Source of the DNA: CAZPBN01 sp964584935
GTDB taxonomy: Bacteria > Acidobacteriota > Aminicenantia > Aminicenantales > Aminicenantaceae
DNA length: 64,000 nt
Assembly (NCBI GenBank): GCA_964584935.1
Contig: CAZPBN010000008.1
Span: 54,019-118,018 of the forward strand
Reading direction: 5' to 3'
The stretch's first letter is position 1, and every line of letters begins with the position of its first letter. Below the pieces are notes generated by a model. The model saw only the letters and a list, made by a program, of their open reading frames with translations, ran no database searches and was not told the DNA's origin. The translations under genes were made by a program, and so were the position numbers. This document shows, in pieces, positions 52,007 to 61,115 of the stretch.

Positions 52007-52759
52007 TTAAAGTTCATACTTACTCAATATTTCCGGACCGTTATTGGTAACGGCAACCGTATTTTCATAATGAGCAGAAAGACTTCTATCTTTGGTAATA
52101 GCTGTCCATCCGTCATCCAATATCTGAACTTCCCAATTTCCAACAGAGATCATCGGTTCTAATGCAAGAACAAGACCTTCTCTTATCTTAACTCCTTTTC
52201 CCGGAGAACCAAAATTAGGAACCTGAGGTTCTTCATGCAAAGAAAGACCTATTCCATGACCAACAAAATTTCTTATCACTGAAAATCCCTGGGACTCAAC
52301 ATAACTTTGAATGGCATGAGAAATATCAGATATCCGATTGCCTGCTTTCATCTGTTCAAAACCTTTATAAAATGATTGTTCTGCAGTCTCAATCAATTTC
52401 TTTGATTGAGAACTGATTTCTCCCACTGGATAGGTTACAGCAGCATCGCCATAATATCCCTTATAAGCAACACCGAAATCGAGACTAATGATATCACCTT
52501 CTTTTAATACCCGGGAGGAAGGTATACCATGGACAATCTCCTCATTTATAGACGTACACAGAGAAGAGGGATAATCTCTATATCCTTTAAAAGCAGGGAC
52601 AGCATTCATTTCTCTTGCTTTTGTATTAGCATACTCATCCAATTCTTCCGTTCGCACTCCTGGCTTTATCAAAGGTTTTATTTCTGCAAGAACGGTGGCA
52701 ACAATCTTATTACTTTCTCTCATGGCACGAATTTCTTCCTCACTTTTATAAATGATCAT
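52007..52759 (-). CDS. map: Type I methionine aminopeptidase
   Basis: 250 residues. The metal ligands are recognisable in ISLDFGVAYKGYYGDAAVTY (two Asp), GHGIGLSLHEEPQVPNF (His), LALEPMISVG (Glu) and HYENTVAVT (Glu). It removes initiator methionine from nascent chains. Its start overlaps the adk stop by 4 bp (ATGA). Confidence 0.97.
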   Translation of the reverse strand: MIIYKSEEEIRAMRESNKIVATVLAEIKPLIKPGVRTEELDEYANTKAREMNAVPAFKGYRDYPSSLCTSINEEIVHGIPSSRVLKEGDIISLDFGVAYKGYYGDAAVTYPVGEISSQSKKLIETAEQSFYKGFEQMKAGNRISDISHAIQSYVESQGFSVIRNFVGHGIGLSLHEEPQVPNFGSPGKGVKIREGLVLALEPMISVGNWEVQILDDGWTAITKDRSLSAHYENTVAVTNNGPEILSKYEL

Positions 52760-53427
52760 CTTATACTTCCAACCTCTTTTTTATCTTCACTTTCTTTTTC
52801 AATAATAGAACAAATATTGTCAAATACCTTATTTATTTTGAATTGGGCGTCGACCCGATGATAAACATTTTTTCCTTTATAATAATCAATGACAGAACCA
52901 ATTTCTTTATTATAGATTTTGATTCGCTCCTTTATAACTTTAGGTTTATCGTCATCTCTCCTTATAAGTTTACCTTGACAAATATCACATCTGCCCTTCT
53001 TTTTGGGAGGATGTTCAAGCATATTGTAAACCGCTCCGCACTTTGTGCACACTCTTCTCGCTCCCAGCCTTTCAATGATAGCGTCACGTTCCAAATAAAG
53101 CTCTATCACCACTTCTTTGCGATGGCTATTGATCTCTTCCAATTTTTTTACCTGAGCAATATTTCTGGGATAACCATCCAGTATATATCCGCTTTTACAA
53201 TCAATCTCCAATAGTCTTTTTTTCAGTATTTTTATCATAATTTCGTCACTTACCAGCTCACCGCTGCCCACAACCGATTTTACTTTTTCTCCAAGAGGAG
53301 TTTTATTCTGAACAGCCTGACGGAGAAGATCACCTGTGGAAATAACTGGGAATCCACACCTTTTTTCCAGCAAACCAGCTTGGGTTCCTTTTCCACTTCC
53401 TGGAGGTCCCAATAAAACGATTCTCAT
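52756..53427 (-). CDS. adk: Adenylate kinase, zinc-lid form
   Basis: 223 residues. The P-loop GPPGSGKGTQAG is followed by GDLLRQAV and LDGYPRN. The LID has CTKCG...CDIC, the four-Cys zinc site of the Gram-positive-like long form. Interconverts ATP+AMP and 2 ADP. Overlaps map by 4 bp and shares one base with the secY stop. Confidence 0.97.
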   Translation of the reverse strand: MRIVLLGPPGSGKGTQAGLLEKRCGFPVISTGDLLRQAVQNKTPLGEKVKSVVGSGELVSDEIMIKILKKRLLEIDCKSGYILDGYPRNIAQVKKLEEINSHRKEVVIELYLERDAIIERLGARRVCTKCGAVYNMLEHPPKKKGRCDICQGKLIRRDDDKPKVIKERIKIYNKEIGSVIDYYKGKNVYHRVDAQFKINKVFDNICSIIEKESEDKKEVGSIR

Positions 53428-54806
53428 TATCTTCTTCCTTTTATACGGCTCCGACGCATGAATCCATCGTAATGCCTCATTACGAGTTGAGCTTCTATTT
53501 GTTGCAATGTGTCCATTGCCACCCCAACAACAATAAGAACCGATGTTCCTCCAAAATAGATGTTGACGTTTAATCCTTCAGTAAACAACTTTGGCAAGTT
53601 GGCATCCAAGAATCCGCCAATCAAAGGTAATGTATGGACTTTAAATCCGGTTAGTATAAACTCAGGAATAATGGCGACAGTTGCAAGATAAATCGCTCCA
53701 ACTAAAGTCAATCTTGAAAGAACACTATCAATAAAATCCGCGGTATTTTTCCCCGGTCTTATCCCGGGAATAAAACCACCATATTTTCTCAAATTATCAG
53801 CAACATCTGAAGGATTAAAAATAATAGAAACATAAAAATAAGTAAAAAAGATGATCGCAGCAATATATAAAAGATTATACAGAGGCATCCCCAGCCGGAA
53901 CTCCTCAGCTATTTTTACCACAATCGGTTGATTAATCAATCTTCCCAGCGTTGATGGAATGGTCACAATAGAAGCAGCAAAAATAATGGGAATAACTCCT
54001 CCTGTATTCACTCGAAGAGGCAAATGAGTGCTCTGACCTCCATAGATCTTTCTCCCTATCACTCTCTTGGCATAAGATACAGGAATTCTTCTTTGTGCCC
54101 TTTCAATAAAAACAATAAACGCATTCACAGAAATCATGAGGATTCCAAGAAATATGACTCTTAACGGTGTAATACTTCCCGTCTGTAAACCATCGATGAT
54201 TGTTTGAAGATGTCTCGGAACTTCCACCACAATGCCTGCAAAGATAATCAAAGATATTCCATTCCCAATACCTCTTTCCGATATTTGTTCTCCCAGCCAC
54301 ATAACAAAAACAGTTCCTGTGGTTAAAGTCAGGACAGTCAGTAGTTGAAAAGGCAATCCTCCATTGGGAACAATTTTTGCACCACTAGGGGCTCTTTGCG
54401 CCTGCAGCCATAAGGAAATTCCCCATGATTGAATCACACATATTAAAATTGTTCCATAACGTGTGTACTGAGTTATCTTTTTCTTCCCCAGCTCTCCTTC
54501 TTTGGAAAGTCTTTCCAAATAGGGCCATACAACTTGAAGCAATTGTAGAATAATGGAAGCACTGATATAAGGCATAATTCCAAGGGCGAATATAGTCATT
54601 TTTGACATATTTCTTCCCGAAAAAAGATCAACAAAACCCAGAATGGTTCCTTTCTGAGCCTCCCAAAATTCCTGCAACGCAGGAGCGCTGATTCCTGGAT
54701 TGGGAATTTGCCACCCTATTCGATACACAGCTAACAAGGCAAGAGTGAATAGAATCCTTTTTCTTAAATCCGGAATACTAAAAATGTTTCTTATACTGTT
54801 AATCAT
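53427..54806 (-). CDS. secY: Preprotein translocase subunit SecY
   Basis: 459 residues with about ten membrane helices. Landmarks are FALGIMPYISASIILQLL, GNGISLIIFAGIV and PVSYAKRVIGRKIYGGQSTHLPLRVNTGGVIPIIFA, the last being the C4/C5 ribosome-contact region. Core channel for Sec export, serving the many signal-peptide proteins here. One-base overlaps on both sides (rplO stop, adk start). Confidence 0.98.
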   Translation of the reverse strand: MINSIRNIFSIPDLRKRILFTLALLAVYRIGWQIPNPGISAPALQEFWEAQKGTILGFVDLFSGRNMSKMTIFALGIMPYISASIILQLLQVVWPYLERLSKEGELGKKKITQYTRYGTILICVIQSWGISLWLQAQRAPSGAKIVPNGGLPFQLLTVLTLTTGTVFVMWLGEQISERGIGNGISLIIFAGIVVEVPRHLQTIIDGLQTGSITPLRVIFLGILMISVNAFIVFIERAQRRIPVSYAKRVIGRKIYGGQSTHLPLRVNTGGVIPIIFAASIVTIPSTLGRLINQPIVVKIAEEFRLGMPLYNLLYIAAIIFFTYFYVSIIFNPSDVADNLRKYGGFIPGIRPGKNTADFIDSVLSRLTLVGAIYLATVAIIPEFILTGFKVHTLPLIGGFLDANLPKLFTEGLNVNIYFGGTSVLIVVGVAMDTLQQIEAQLVMRHYDGFMRRSRIKGRR

Positions 54807-55252
54807 TATTTACTTCCAATAAGAATAGCTTTTCCGCCTCCTTTTTCAATTTTCTTTACGGCGGACTGAGAAAATTTATGCGCATGTATATTCTTAGGAG
54901 AGGAAACATCTCCTTTCCCAAGTATTTTAACAGGTATTCCTTTTTTATTGATAATACCTGATTTCATCAAATCTTCAAGTTTGATCTCCTTTTTGGATAC
55001 CTTTTCCAATTGTTCAAGATTAACTTCCAAATATTCTTTTTTAAATATATTGGTGAAGCCTCTTTTAGGAAGCCTTCGGTTTATGGGCATCTGACCGCCT
55101 TCAAAACCTCTCTTCCTTGAATATCCAGAAATAGATTTCTGACCTTTTGTTCCCCGACCAGCAGTCTTGCCGTATCCAGAACCGGGGCCTCTTCCAATTC
55201 TCTTGGGATTTTTTCTTGACCGTTTTGCCGGATGAATATTACTTAGATTCAT
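54806..55252 (-). CDS. rplO: Ribosomal protein uL15
   Basis: 148 residues. Gly/Arg-rich N-terminus KRIGRGPGSGYGKTAGRGTKGQ, FEGGQMPINRRLPKRGF and a C-terminal alpha/beta domain. Overlaps the rpmD end by 4 bp. Confidence 0.97.
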   Translation of the reverse strand: MNLSNIHPAKRSRKNPKRIGRGPGSGYGKTAGRGTKGQKSISGYSRKRGFEGGQMPINRRLPKRGFTNIFKKEYLEVNLEQLEKVSKKEIKLEDLMKSGIINKKGIPVKILGKGDVSSPKNIHAHKFSQSAVKKIEKGGGKAILIGSK

Positions 55253-55476
55253 TTTTTTCCAATGACCTCCACTTCAACCAAATGAGAAATTTTATGAACC
55301 ATTCCCCATGTTTCAGGACAATCCCTGCGGATGACTTCTGAATTCAATTTTCTTAAACCGAGTCCTCTTACTACTTCCCTTTGGTTTCTCGGACGGCCGA
55401 CCAAACTATGAACAAGTTTTATCTTCATTTGTTTTTCAGAGGGTTTAAACTTTTTTGCTTCGGTTCCTTTATTCAT
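55249..55476 (-). CDS. rpmD: Ribosomal protein uL30 with N-terminal extension
   Basis: 75 residues. The core from Met17 (MKIKLVHSLVGRPRNQREVVRGLGLRKL) is a normal uL30. Sixteen extra charged residues (NKGTEAKKFKPSEKQ) precede it. The upstream ATG has the AAGGAAA site whereas Met17 has none, so the longer form is chosen. Confidence 0.93.
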   Translation of the reverse strand: MNKGTEAKKFKPSEKQMKIKLVHSLVGRPRNQREVVRGLGLRKLNSEVIRRDCPETWGMVHKISHLVEVEVIGKK

Positions 55477-55510
55477 TTTCGACTTTCCTTTTTTCCTTTT
55501 TCTTTGTTAT

Positions 55511-56026
55511 CTACTGCCATATCATATCCTCGGTTTTTCCTCGAATTTTTGAAACATCTTTAGAACTTCTCAGTTTTTTTAAGGCATCCATCGTTGCATT
55601 GGCTACACTGAGAGGATTGTTGCTCCCTATTGATTTTGTTAATATGTCCTTTATTCCAGCCAGCTCTATAATTATTCGTACAGCTCCACCGGCAATAACT
55701 CCAGTCCCCTTTGATGCAGGCCTCAGAATCACCCTTCCACCTCCAGCGACTCCTCTTATCAGATGGGGAATGGTCGAATCTTTTAAGTTTATTTCAATCA
55801 TATTTTTCCTTGCACTTTCTACAGCTTTTGCTATAGCTTGAGGTACTTCCCGGGCTTTTCCTTTTCCCACCCCGATCATTCCTTTCTCATTCCCTATGGC
55901 TGAAAGGGCAGAAAAACTCAAATTTTTTCCACCTTTAACAACTTTTGTTACTCTGCGGATAGAAATCACCTGATCCTTTAGTTCAATTTCTTGTTCTTCA
56001 TCTAGCTTATTTTCTTCGTCTGTCAC
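55511..56026 (-). CDS. rpsE: Ribosomal protein uS5
   Basis: 171 residues. The N-terminal dsRNA-binding-like domain (RRVTKVVKGGKNLSFSALSAIG, GVGKGKAREVPQAIAKA) and C-terminal domain (PASKGTGVIAGGAVRIIIELAGI) are complete. Linked to decoding accuracy. GGAGG upstream of the ATG. Confidence 0.98.
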   Translation of the reverse strand: MTDEENKLDEEQEIELKDQVISIRRVTKVVKGGKNLSFSALSAIGNEKGMIGVGKGKAREVPQAIAKAVESARKNMIEINLKDSTIPHLIRGVAGGGRVILRPASKGTGVIAGGAVRIIIELAGIKDILTKSIGSNNPLSVANATMDALKKLRSSKDVSKIRGKTEDMIWQ

Positions 56027-56064
56027 TTTTTTCCTCCTTAAATATCTCTTCTATAAGGACTTGT

Positions 56065-56439
56065 TTAAAATTCAATTCCTCCCTTTCTCATAGCTTCAGC
56101 TAATGCCTTAACCTTACCATGATAAGGATAAGCTCCTTTATCAAAAACAATCTTTTTTATCTTCTTTTCCTTCAACCTTTTTGAAAGCACTTCTCCTAAA
56201 GCTTTGCATGCATCAATTTTTTTCATATTTTTGTTGTTTTTTCCAAATTCTTTTTCCAAAGTTGATGCTGAAGTGAGAATATGACCATTTTCATCGTCAA
56301 TAGCCTGGGTATAAACATAGCGATTGCTTTTATATACAAAAACTCTGGGCTTTTCTTTTGTCCCTGATATTTTTTTACGAATCCGTTTTCTGATCCGCGA
56401 ACGAGACATCTTCTTTATGTCAACATTTTTTTTATACAT
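56065..56439 (-). CDS. rplR: Ribosomal protein uL18
   Basis: 124 residues. 5S rRNA binding: RIRKRIRKKISGTKEKPRVFVYKSNRYVYTQAID; ends with the typical GAYPYHGKVKALAEAMRKGGIEF. The start overlaps rplF by 8 bp and has GGGAG in front; an internal Met11 start is less well supported. Confidence 0.96.
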   Translation of the reverse strand: MYKKNVDIKKMSRSRIRKRIRKKISGTKEKPRVFVYKSNRYVYTQAIDDENGHILTSASTLEKEFGKNNKNMKKIDACKALGEVLSKRLKEKKIKKIVFDKGAYPYHGKVKALAEAMRKGGIEF

Positions 56440-56977
56440 TGGCTACTCCCGCTTTTCGTTCTTTTTTAATCAAACGTTCTCCCACAAAACGAATTCCTTT
56501 TAATTTATAAGGATCGGGTTTCCTTAAATCATGTATTTTCTTTGCTACCTGACCCACCAGTTGTTTATTTTTTCCTTTTATGGTGATCAAGGTGGGCTTT
56601 TCCAGTACTATTTCAATTCCCTCAGGGATATCATATATGACCGGTTTTGAATAACCAATATTCAGTTCAAGCTTGTTTTTATCCACTTTGGCTTTATATC
56701 CAATTCCTACTATTTCAAGCTGCTTGGAAAATCCTTTAGAAATCCCTGTGACCGCATTAAAAGCCAAACTCCGGCATAAACCGTGGTATGACTTCTGTAA
56801 CTTAGAATCATCCTTTCTGGTAAAAATGAGGTTATTGTCCTTAACCTCAGCTTTGATTCCTGGAAGAATAGGAGAAATATTCTTTCCCTTCGGGCCTTCA
56901 TATTCAATCTTACTGTCCTTAATATCAACCTTGATATTTTCTGTTAGTAATATAGGTTTTTTTCCAACTCTAGACAT
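56432..56977 (-). CDS. rplF: Ribosomal protein uL6
   Basis: 181 residues from the ATG at 56977 (MSRVGKKPI), with GAAGGAG nine bases ahead; an upstream TTG would include the ribosome binding site itself. Two repeated domains; IKGKNKQLVGQVAKKIHDLRKPDPYKLKGIR is the C-terminal signature. Confidence 0.97.
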   Translation of the reverse strand: MSRVGKKPILLTENIKVDIKDSKIEYEGPKGKNISPILPGIKAEVKDNNLIFTRKDDSKLQKSYHGLCRSLAFNAVTGISKGFSKQLEIVGIGYKAKVDKNKLELNIGYSKPVIYDIPEGIEIVLEKPTLITIKGKNKQLVGQVAKKIHDLRKPDPYKLKGIRFVGERLIKKERKAGVANV

Positions 56978-57001
56978 TTGATCATTCTCTCCTTCCAATA
57001 T

Positions 57002-57400
57002 TTACCAAATATAACACAAGACTTCTCCTCCCACGCCCAGTTCTCCGCATTTCTTACCTGTAAGGACCCCGTTAGAAGTTGAGATAATGGTTATCCCCAG
57101 ACCCGCCAATACTTTTGGAATATCCTTTTTATTACAGTACAAGCGGCATCCCGGTTTGCTTGCCCTCTGGAGTCCTGAAATAATATTTTCATTATCTTCA
57201 GTATATTTGAATTCGATGTTTAAAATACCCTGTTTGTTATCATCGACAACTTTAAAATTCTTGATATATCCTTCTTCTTTTAATATCTTTGCAATTTCTA
57301 CTTTCATTCGAGAAGAAGGGATAGAAACGTTTTCTTTTTTGATATTAATAGCATTTCTTATCCGGGTTAACATATCTGCAATAGGATCAGTAAAACTCAT
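57002..57400 (-). CDS. rpsH: Ribosomal protein uS8
   Basis: 132 residues. DPIADMLTRIRNAI, RMKVEIAKILKEEGYI and ISTSNGVLTGKKCGELGVGGEVLCYIW are canonical. It binds 16S helix 21 and, in E. coli, represses the spc operon by binding rplE leader RNA. Confidence 0.97.
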   Translation of the reverse strand: MSFTDPIADMLTRIRNAINIKKENVSIPSSRMKVEIAKILKEEGYIKNFKVVDDNKQGILNIEFKYTEDNENIISGLQRASKPGCRLYCNKKDIPKVLAGLGITIISTSNGVLTGKKCGELGVGGEVLCYIW

Positions 57401-57419
57401 TTTCTTTTTCTCCCAATTA

Positions 57420-57605
57420 TTACCATGATGATTTTTTTATCCCGGGTATTTCACCCTTTAATGCCAGTTCTCTAAAACACAATCGGCACATATCGAATTT
57501 TCTGTAATAACCTTTGGAACGACCACAAATACGACACCGGTTGACTTTCCTTGTTGAATACTTTGGTTCTTTCAAGTATTTTGCAACAGACGATTTTTTA
57601 GCCAC
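57420..57605 (-). CDS. rpsN: Ribosomal protein uS14, zinc (type Z) form
   Basis: 61 residues from the GTG at 57605, reading (M)AKKSSVAKYL, with AAGGAAGGA in front; the upstream TTG would add six residues that are not part of the family. CRICG and CRLC form the zinc knuckle. Length and cysteines identify the short C+ type. Confidence 0.95.
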   Translation of the reverse strand: MAKKSSVAKYLKEPKYSTRKVNRCRICGRSKGYYRKFDMCRLCFRELALKGEIPGIKKSSW

Positions 57606-57619
57606 TTTTTCCTTCCTTA

Positions 57620-58162
57620 TCAAACCTCTCTAAAAGGCATTCCTAATTTCTTTAATAAAGAATAAGCTTCATTATTATTTTTTGCAGAAGTCACTATCGT
57701 TATATTCATGCCTCTTGTTTTATCCACTTTTGTATAGTCTATTTCAGGAAACACCAATTGGTCTCGCATTCCTATCGTATAGTTTCCCTTTCCATCAAAT
57801 GAATTTCTGGAAACTCCACTAAAATCTCTGACTCGAGGAAGCACAATATTCACGAAGCGATCAAAAAATTCGTACATTCTTTTCCCTCTTAAAGTCACAT
57901 AGCATGCAATAGCATGTCCTTTTCTCAATTTGAATGATGAAATGGACTTTTTAGCTCTTCCCACGGCTGGGTATTGTCCACTGATAAGACTCAATTCCTT
58001 TTTTGCAATATCCAAAGCTTTTATATTTTGAATGGCTTCTCCCACACCAATATTAATAACAATTTTTTCTAGCCGGGCAACCGCCATTTTATTCTTTAGA
58101 GAAAATTCCTTCTGTAATTCTGGTGTAATCTCTTTTTTATAGGTTTCATACAAGCGACTCAT
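57620..58162 (-). CDS. rplE: Ribosomal protein uL5
   Basis: 180 residues. MAVARLEKIVINIGVGEA, GQYPAVGRAKKSISSFKLRKGHAIACYVTLRG and FPEIDYTKVDKTRGMNITIVTSA. Binds 5S rRNA and P-site tRNA. Normal length. Confidence 0.98.
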   Translation of the reverse strand: MSRLYETYKKEITPELQKEFSLKNKMAVARLEKIVINIGVGEAIQNIKALDIAKKELSLISGQYPAVGRAKKSISSFKLRKGHAIACYVTLRGKRMYEFFDRFVNIVLPRVRDFSGVSRNSFDGKGNYTIGMRDQLVFPEIDYTKVDKTRGMNITIVTSAKNNNEAYSLLKKLGMPFREV

Positions 58163-58178
58163 ACTTAAATCCTTTTTC

Positions 58179-58508
58179 TTACTTTTCTAAACTTGCTTCG
58201 CATTTACTACAAACTCTGATTCGACTCCCATCTTCCAGCGTAATCTTTTTTACTCTGACACCTTTTCCACATTCAGAACAAAAAAGTCTTAAATTGGAAA
58301 TATGAATGGGAGCTTCTTTTTCCATAATCCCACCCTGAATATTTTTACTTTGGTCCGGACGGATAAATTCTTTAACAAAATTCACTTTTTCAACAATCGC
58401 CCTATTTTTTTCCGGAAAAACCTTCAATACTTTTCCTGTCTTACCCTTATCCTTACCACTGGCAACATATACCATATCATCTTTTCTGATTCTTTTTCCT
58501 TTCATCAT
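58179..58508 (-). CDS. rplX: Ribosomal protein uL24 with C-terminal CxxC pairs
   Basis: 109 residues. The KOW motif lies in KDDMVYVASGKDKGKTGKVLKVFPEKNRAIVE. The C-terminus carries CSECGKGVRV and CSKCEA, a two-knuckle zinc-like site found in a subset of bacterial L24 proteins. Assembly initiator of the 50S. ATGA overlap with the rplN stop. Confidence 0.97.
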   Translation of the reverse strand: MMKGKRIRKDDMVYVASGKDKGKTGKVLKVFPEKNRAIVEKVNFVKEFIRPDQSKNIQGGIMEKEAPIHISNLRLFCSECGKGVRVKKITLEDGSRIRVCSKCEASLEK

Positions 58509-58873
58509 AAAACCTCCGGGGCTAAGGATACTATTTTCATAAATTGCTTCTCTCTCAACTCTCTAGCAACCGGACCAAAAACTCGGGTTCCAATCGGGTC
58601 TCCTTTTCTATCAATGATGACCGCTGCATTTTCGTCAAAACGAATATAGGAACCATCTTTTCTTTTAATTTCCTTTTTCGTCCGTATGATTACAGCTCTG
58701 ATCACTTTTCCTTTTTCAATCTTGCTTTCCGGGCCTGCTTCTTTCACTGTTGCGGAAATCACATCTCCGATTGTTGCTCTCTTCCCCACTCCGCCGCCGA
58801 GAGGAGTGATACACAAAATCTTTCGTGCTCCTGAATTATCTGCAACTTTCAGCATCGTTTCTGACTGTATCAT
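58505..58873 (-). CDS. rplN: Ribosomal protein uL14
   Basis: 122 residues. MIQSETMLKVADNSGARKILCI and VIRAVIIRTKKEIKRKDGSYIRFDENAAVIID; ends KIVSLAPEVL. First gene of the spc block, 18 bp after rpsQ. Confidence 0.98.
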   Translation of the reverse strand: MIQSETMLKVADNSGARKILCITPLGGGVGKRATIGDVISATVKEAGPESKIEKGKVIRAVIIRTKKEIKRKDGSYIRFDENAAVIIDRKGDPIGTRVFGPVARELREKQFMKIVSLAPEVL

Positions 58874-58891
58874 TTTCTTTCATCCTTAATC

Positions 58892-59164
58892 TCATTTTTT
58901 TTCTTCGGGAGATAACCCCACTATTTCTTGAACACACCATCTTTTCGTTTTACTTAGCGGTCTTGTCTCCTTAATTTTAACCATATCTCCAACTTTGCAT
59001 TTCTCATACTCGTCATGGACAAGAAATTTCTTTCTTTTCCTAACGATCTTCTTATACAAAGGATGTTTTACCGGTCTCTGAACAAGAACAATAACCGTCT
59101 TCTTCATTTTAGCATCCGTGACAATACCGGTTTTAGTTTTTGTTTTTCTCTTTTGGTTATTCAT
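58892..59164 (-). CDS. rpsQ: Ribosomal protein uS17
   Basis: 90 residues. GIVTDAKMKKTVIVLVQRPVKHPLYKKIVRKRKKFLVHDE is followed by ETRPLSKTKRW. OB fold, binds 16S helix 11. Three bp after rpmC. Confidence 0.97.
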   Translation of the reverse strand: MNNQKRKTKTKTGIVTDAKMKKTVIVLVQRPVKHPLYKKIVRKRKKFLVHDEYEKCKVGDMVKIKETRPLSKTKRWCVQEIVGLSPEEKK

Positions 59165-59167
59165 TCT

Positions 59168-59365
59168 TTATTCCGTCCCTTTACTCTTTTCCTTTAAAAT
59201 AGTCTTAATTCTCGCAATATCTTTCTTGATCGTTTTCAACTTTAATGGATTCTCTAATTGACCCAGTTCATGTTGAAACTTTAATTTGAAAAGCTGATCC
59301 TTCAATCCAGACTCCTTCTCTATTAACTCATCTAAGGACATTTCTCTAATTTCATCAATTTTCAT
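59168..59365 (-). CDS. rpmC: Ribosomal protein uL29
   Basis: 65 residues. Helical hairpin: MSLDELIEKESGLKDQLFKLKFQHELGQLENPLKLKTIKKDIARIKTIL. Near the exit tunnel. Overlaps rplP by 4 bp. Confidence 0.97.
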   Translation of the reverse strand: MKIDEIREMSLDELIEKESGLKDQLFKLKFQHELGQLENPLKLKTIKKDIARIKTILKEKSKGTE

Positions 59366-59784
59366 TTTAACTCACTACTTTCTCTGGATATGAATTTTGT
59401 CTTTATAGGTAATTTATGGGATGCTCGCCTCATTGCCTCTTTGGCAATATCTTCGGGGACTCCCTCCATTTCATAAATGATCCTGCCTGGTTTGATCACC
59501 TCTACCCAAAACTCAGGATCTCCTTTTCCTTTACCCATTCTAACTTCAGTTGGTTTTTTGGTAACAGGTTTCCACGGAAACACTCTAGTCCATAGCTTAC
59601 CTTTTCTTTTAGAGTGTCTTGTTATGGCAATTCGACCCGCTTCTATCTGTCTTGCTGTAAGCCAACACGGCTCAAGGGCTTTAAGTCCATATTCACCGAA
59701 GGACAATGAAGAACCAACAGAAGCTTTTCCTTTCATCCTTCCTCTTTGTTGTTTCCGGTACTTAACCTTCTTTGGCATAAGCAT
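59362..59784 (-). CDS. rplP: Ribosomal protein uL16
   Basis: 140 residues. MPKKVKYRKQQRGRMKG, LEPCWLTARQIEAGRIAITR and MGKGKGDPEFWVEVIKPGRIIYEM. The first ATG has GAGGAG at normal spacing; the usual Met lies two codons later. Confidence 0.97.
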   Translation of the reverse strand: MLMPKKVKYRKQQRGRMKGKASVGSSLSFGEYGLKALEPCWLTARQIEAGRIAITRHSKRKGKLWTRVFPWKPVTKKPTEVRMGKGKGDPEFWVEVIKPGRIIYEMEGVPEDIAKEAMRRASHKLPIKTKFISRESSELK

Positions 59785-59786
59785 TG

Positions 59787-60455
59787 TTAAATCTCCTCTA
59801 CCTCTGTTGTCTGGGACGTTATCTTCTGTTTACTAATGTCACCCTTATAAATCCATACTTTAATCCCAATTTGTCCATAATTGGTAAAGGCCTCCGTAAA
59901 GCCATAATCAATATCGGCTCTAAGAGTCTGAAGAGGAAGCTGTCCTTTCAAATACCATTCAGACCTTGCGATCTCTCCTCCTCCTAGCCTCCCTGAACAC
60001 ATAACTTTTATTCCTTTTGCGCCCATCTTTAAAGCAGAACTCACTGCCCTTCTCATGGCTCGACGGTAAGCTATTCGCTTTTCAAGTTGAACAGCGATTC
60101 CTTCTCCAACCAACAAGGCATCCAGCTCAGGTTTATCCACTTCCCTTATATCCACATAGACCTCTTTCTGTACTAATTCTGTAAGATAGTTTTTTAATAT
60201 TTCTATTTCTTTTCCTCCTCTTCCTATAACAATCCCCGGACGCGCTGTATTTATAAGGATCCTTACCTTGGGACCAACTCGTTCGATATCCACCTTGGAT
60301 ATCCCTGCATGGAAATATCTTTTCTTTATTTCCTTTTTAATTTTCAAATCCTGGTGTACCATATTTTTGTAATCTTCACCCTTTGAAAACCATCTGGAAC
60401 TCCATTTTTTATTAATCCCAAGCCTGAAACCATATGGATGTGTCTTCTGTCCCAC
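59787..60455 (-). CDS. rpsC: Ribosomal protein uS3
   Basis: 222 residues. MGQKTHPYGFRLGINKKWSSRWF opens it. The type II KH domain holds GIVIGRGGKEIEIL, and the C-terminal domain GAKGIKVMCSGRLGGGEIARSEW. mRNA entry helicase region. It lies 2 bp from rplP. Confidence 0.98.
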   Translation of the reverse strand: MGQKTHPYGFRLGINKKWSSRWFSKGEDYKNMVHQDLKIKKEIKKRYFHAGISKVDIERVGPKVRILINTARPGIVIGRGGKEIEILKNYLTELVQKEVYVDIREVDKPELDALLVGEGIAVQLEKRIAYRRAMRRAVSSALKMGAKGIKVMCSGRLGGGEIARSEWYLKGQLPLQTLRADIDYGFTEAFTNYGQIGIKVWIYKGDISKQKITSQTTEVEEI

Positions 60456-60458
60456 TTT

Positions 60459-60821
60459 TTATCTCCCTTTTTTCTCTTGTAAATATATATAAACATGGCA
60501 AGTCCTCTTTAAAATACGGACTCCTCTTCCCATAGGAGCGGCTCTAAATCTTTTCATTTGAGGACCTTCATTAACAAATATACTTGAAATATAAAGATTA
60601 TCCACATCAACTTCTGGTGCTTTCTGCTGGGCATTGGCAATAGCAGAACGCAGCACCTTTTCAACAATAGAACTGGCTTTCTTTTTCATGGAGAACTTCA
60701 AAACAGTAAGAGCCTCTCCAACATATCTATCTCTAATCAAATTGGCAACCAATCGGCATTTCTGTGCAGAAATTCTCATATATTTTGCACTTGCCTTTGA
60801 AATGATATTTTCTTCATTCAT
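60459..60821 (-). CDS. rplV: Ribosomal protein uL22
   Basis: 120 residues. AKYMRISAQKCRLVANLIRD, LRSAIANAQQ and RFRAAPMGRGVRILKRTCHVYIYL; the last loop lines the exit tunnel. One bp after rpsS. Confidence 0.97.
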   Translation of the reverse strand: MNEENIISKASAKYMRISAQKCRLVANLIRDRYVGEALTVLKFSMKKKASSIVEKVLRSAIANAQQKAPEVDVDNLYISSIFVNEGPQMKRFRAAPMGRGVRILKRTCHVYIYLQEKKGR

Positions 60822-60822
60822 T

Positions 60823-61113
60823 TTATTTTTTTATCCTGATTGTTCTTGCTGTTTTGGTTGTATGCCCTTTAAAAGTTCTGGTAGGAGAAAATTCTCCTAA
60901 TTTATGTCCCACCATGTTCTCGGTTATAAATACTGGAATAAATTTCCTTCCATTATGAACCGCTATGGTCATTCCAACCATTTCAGGTGTTATGGTAGAA
61001 CTCCTTGCCCATGTTTTTATTACTTTTTTCTTTTCTCTCTGAGTACCCATTGATTCAATATTTTTCATCAATTTTTCATCGATATAGGGTCCTTTTTTAA
61101 GAGATCTTCCCAT
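60823..61113 (-). CDS. rpsS: Ribosomal protein uS19
   Basis: 96 residues from the ATG at 61113 (MGRSLKKGPYID), nine bases after AAGGAG; an ATG two codons upstream is too close to that site. WARSSTITPEMVGMTIAVHNGRKFIPVFITENMVGHKLGEFSPTR is diagnostic. Confidence 0.97.
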   Translation of the reverse strand: MGRSLKKGPYIDEKLMKNIESMGTQREKKKVIKTWARSSTITPEMVGMTIAVHNGRKFIPVFITENMVGHKLGEFSPTRTFKGHTTKTARTIRIKK

Positions 61114-61115
61114 TA

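Noticed and set aside
56978..56998. Longer rplF start (TTG)
   Set aside because: It would place the GAAGGAG ribosome binding site inside the coding sequence; the ATG at 56977 fits the family start.
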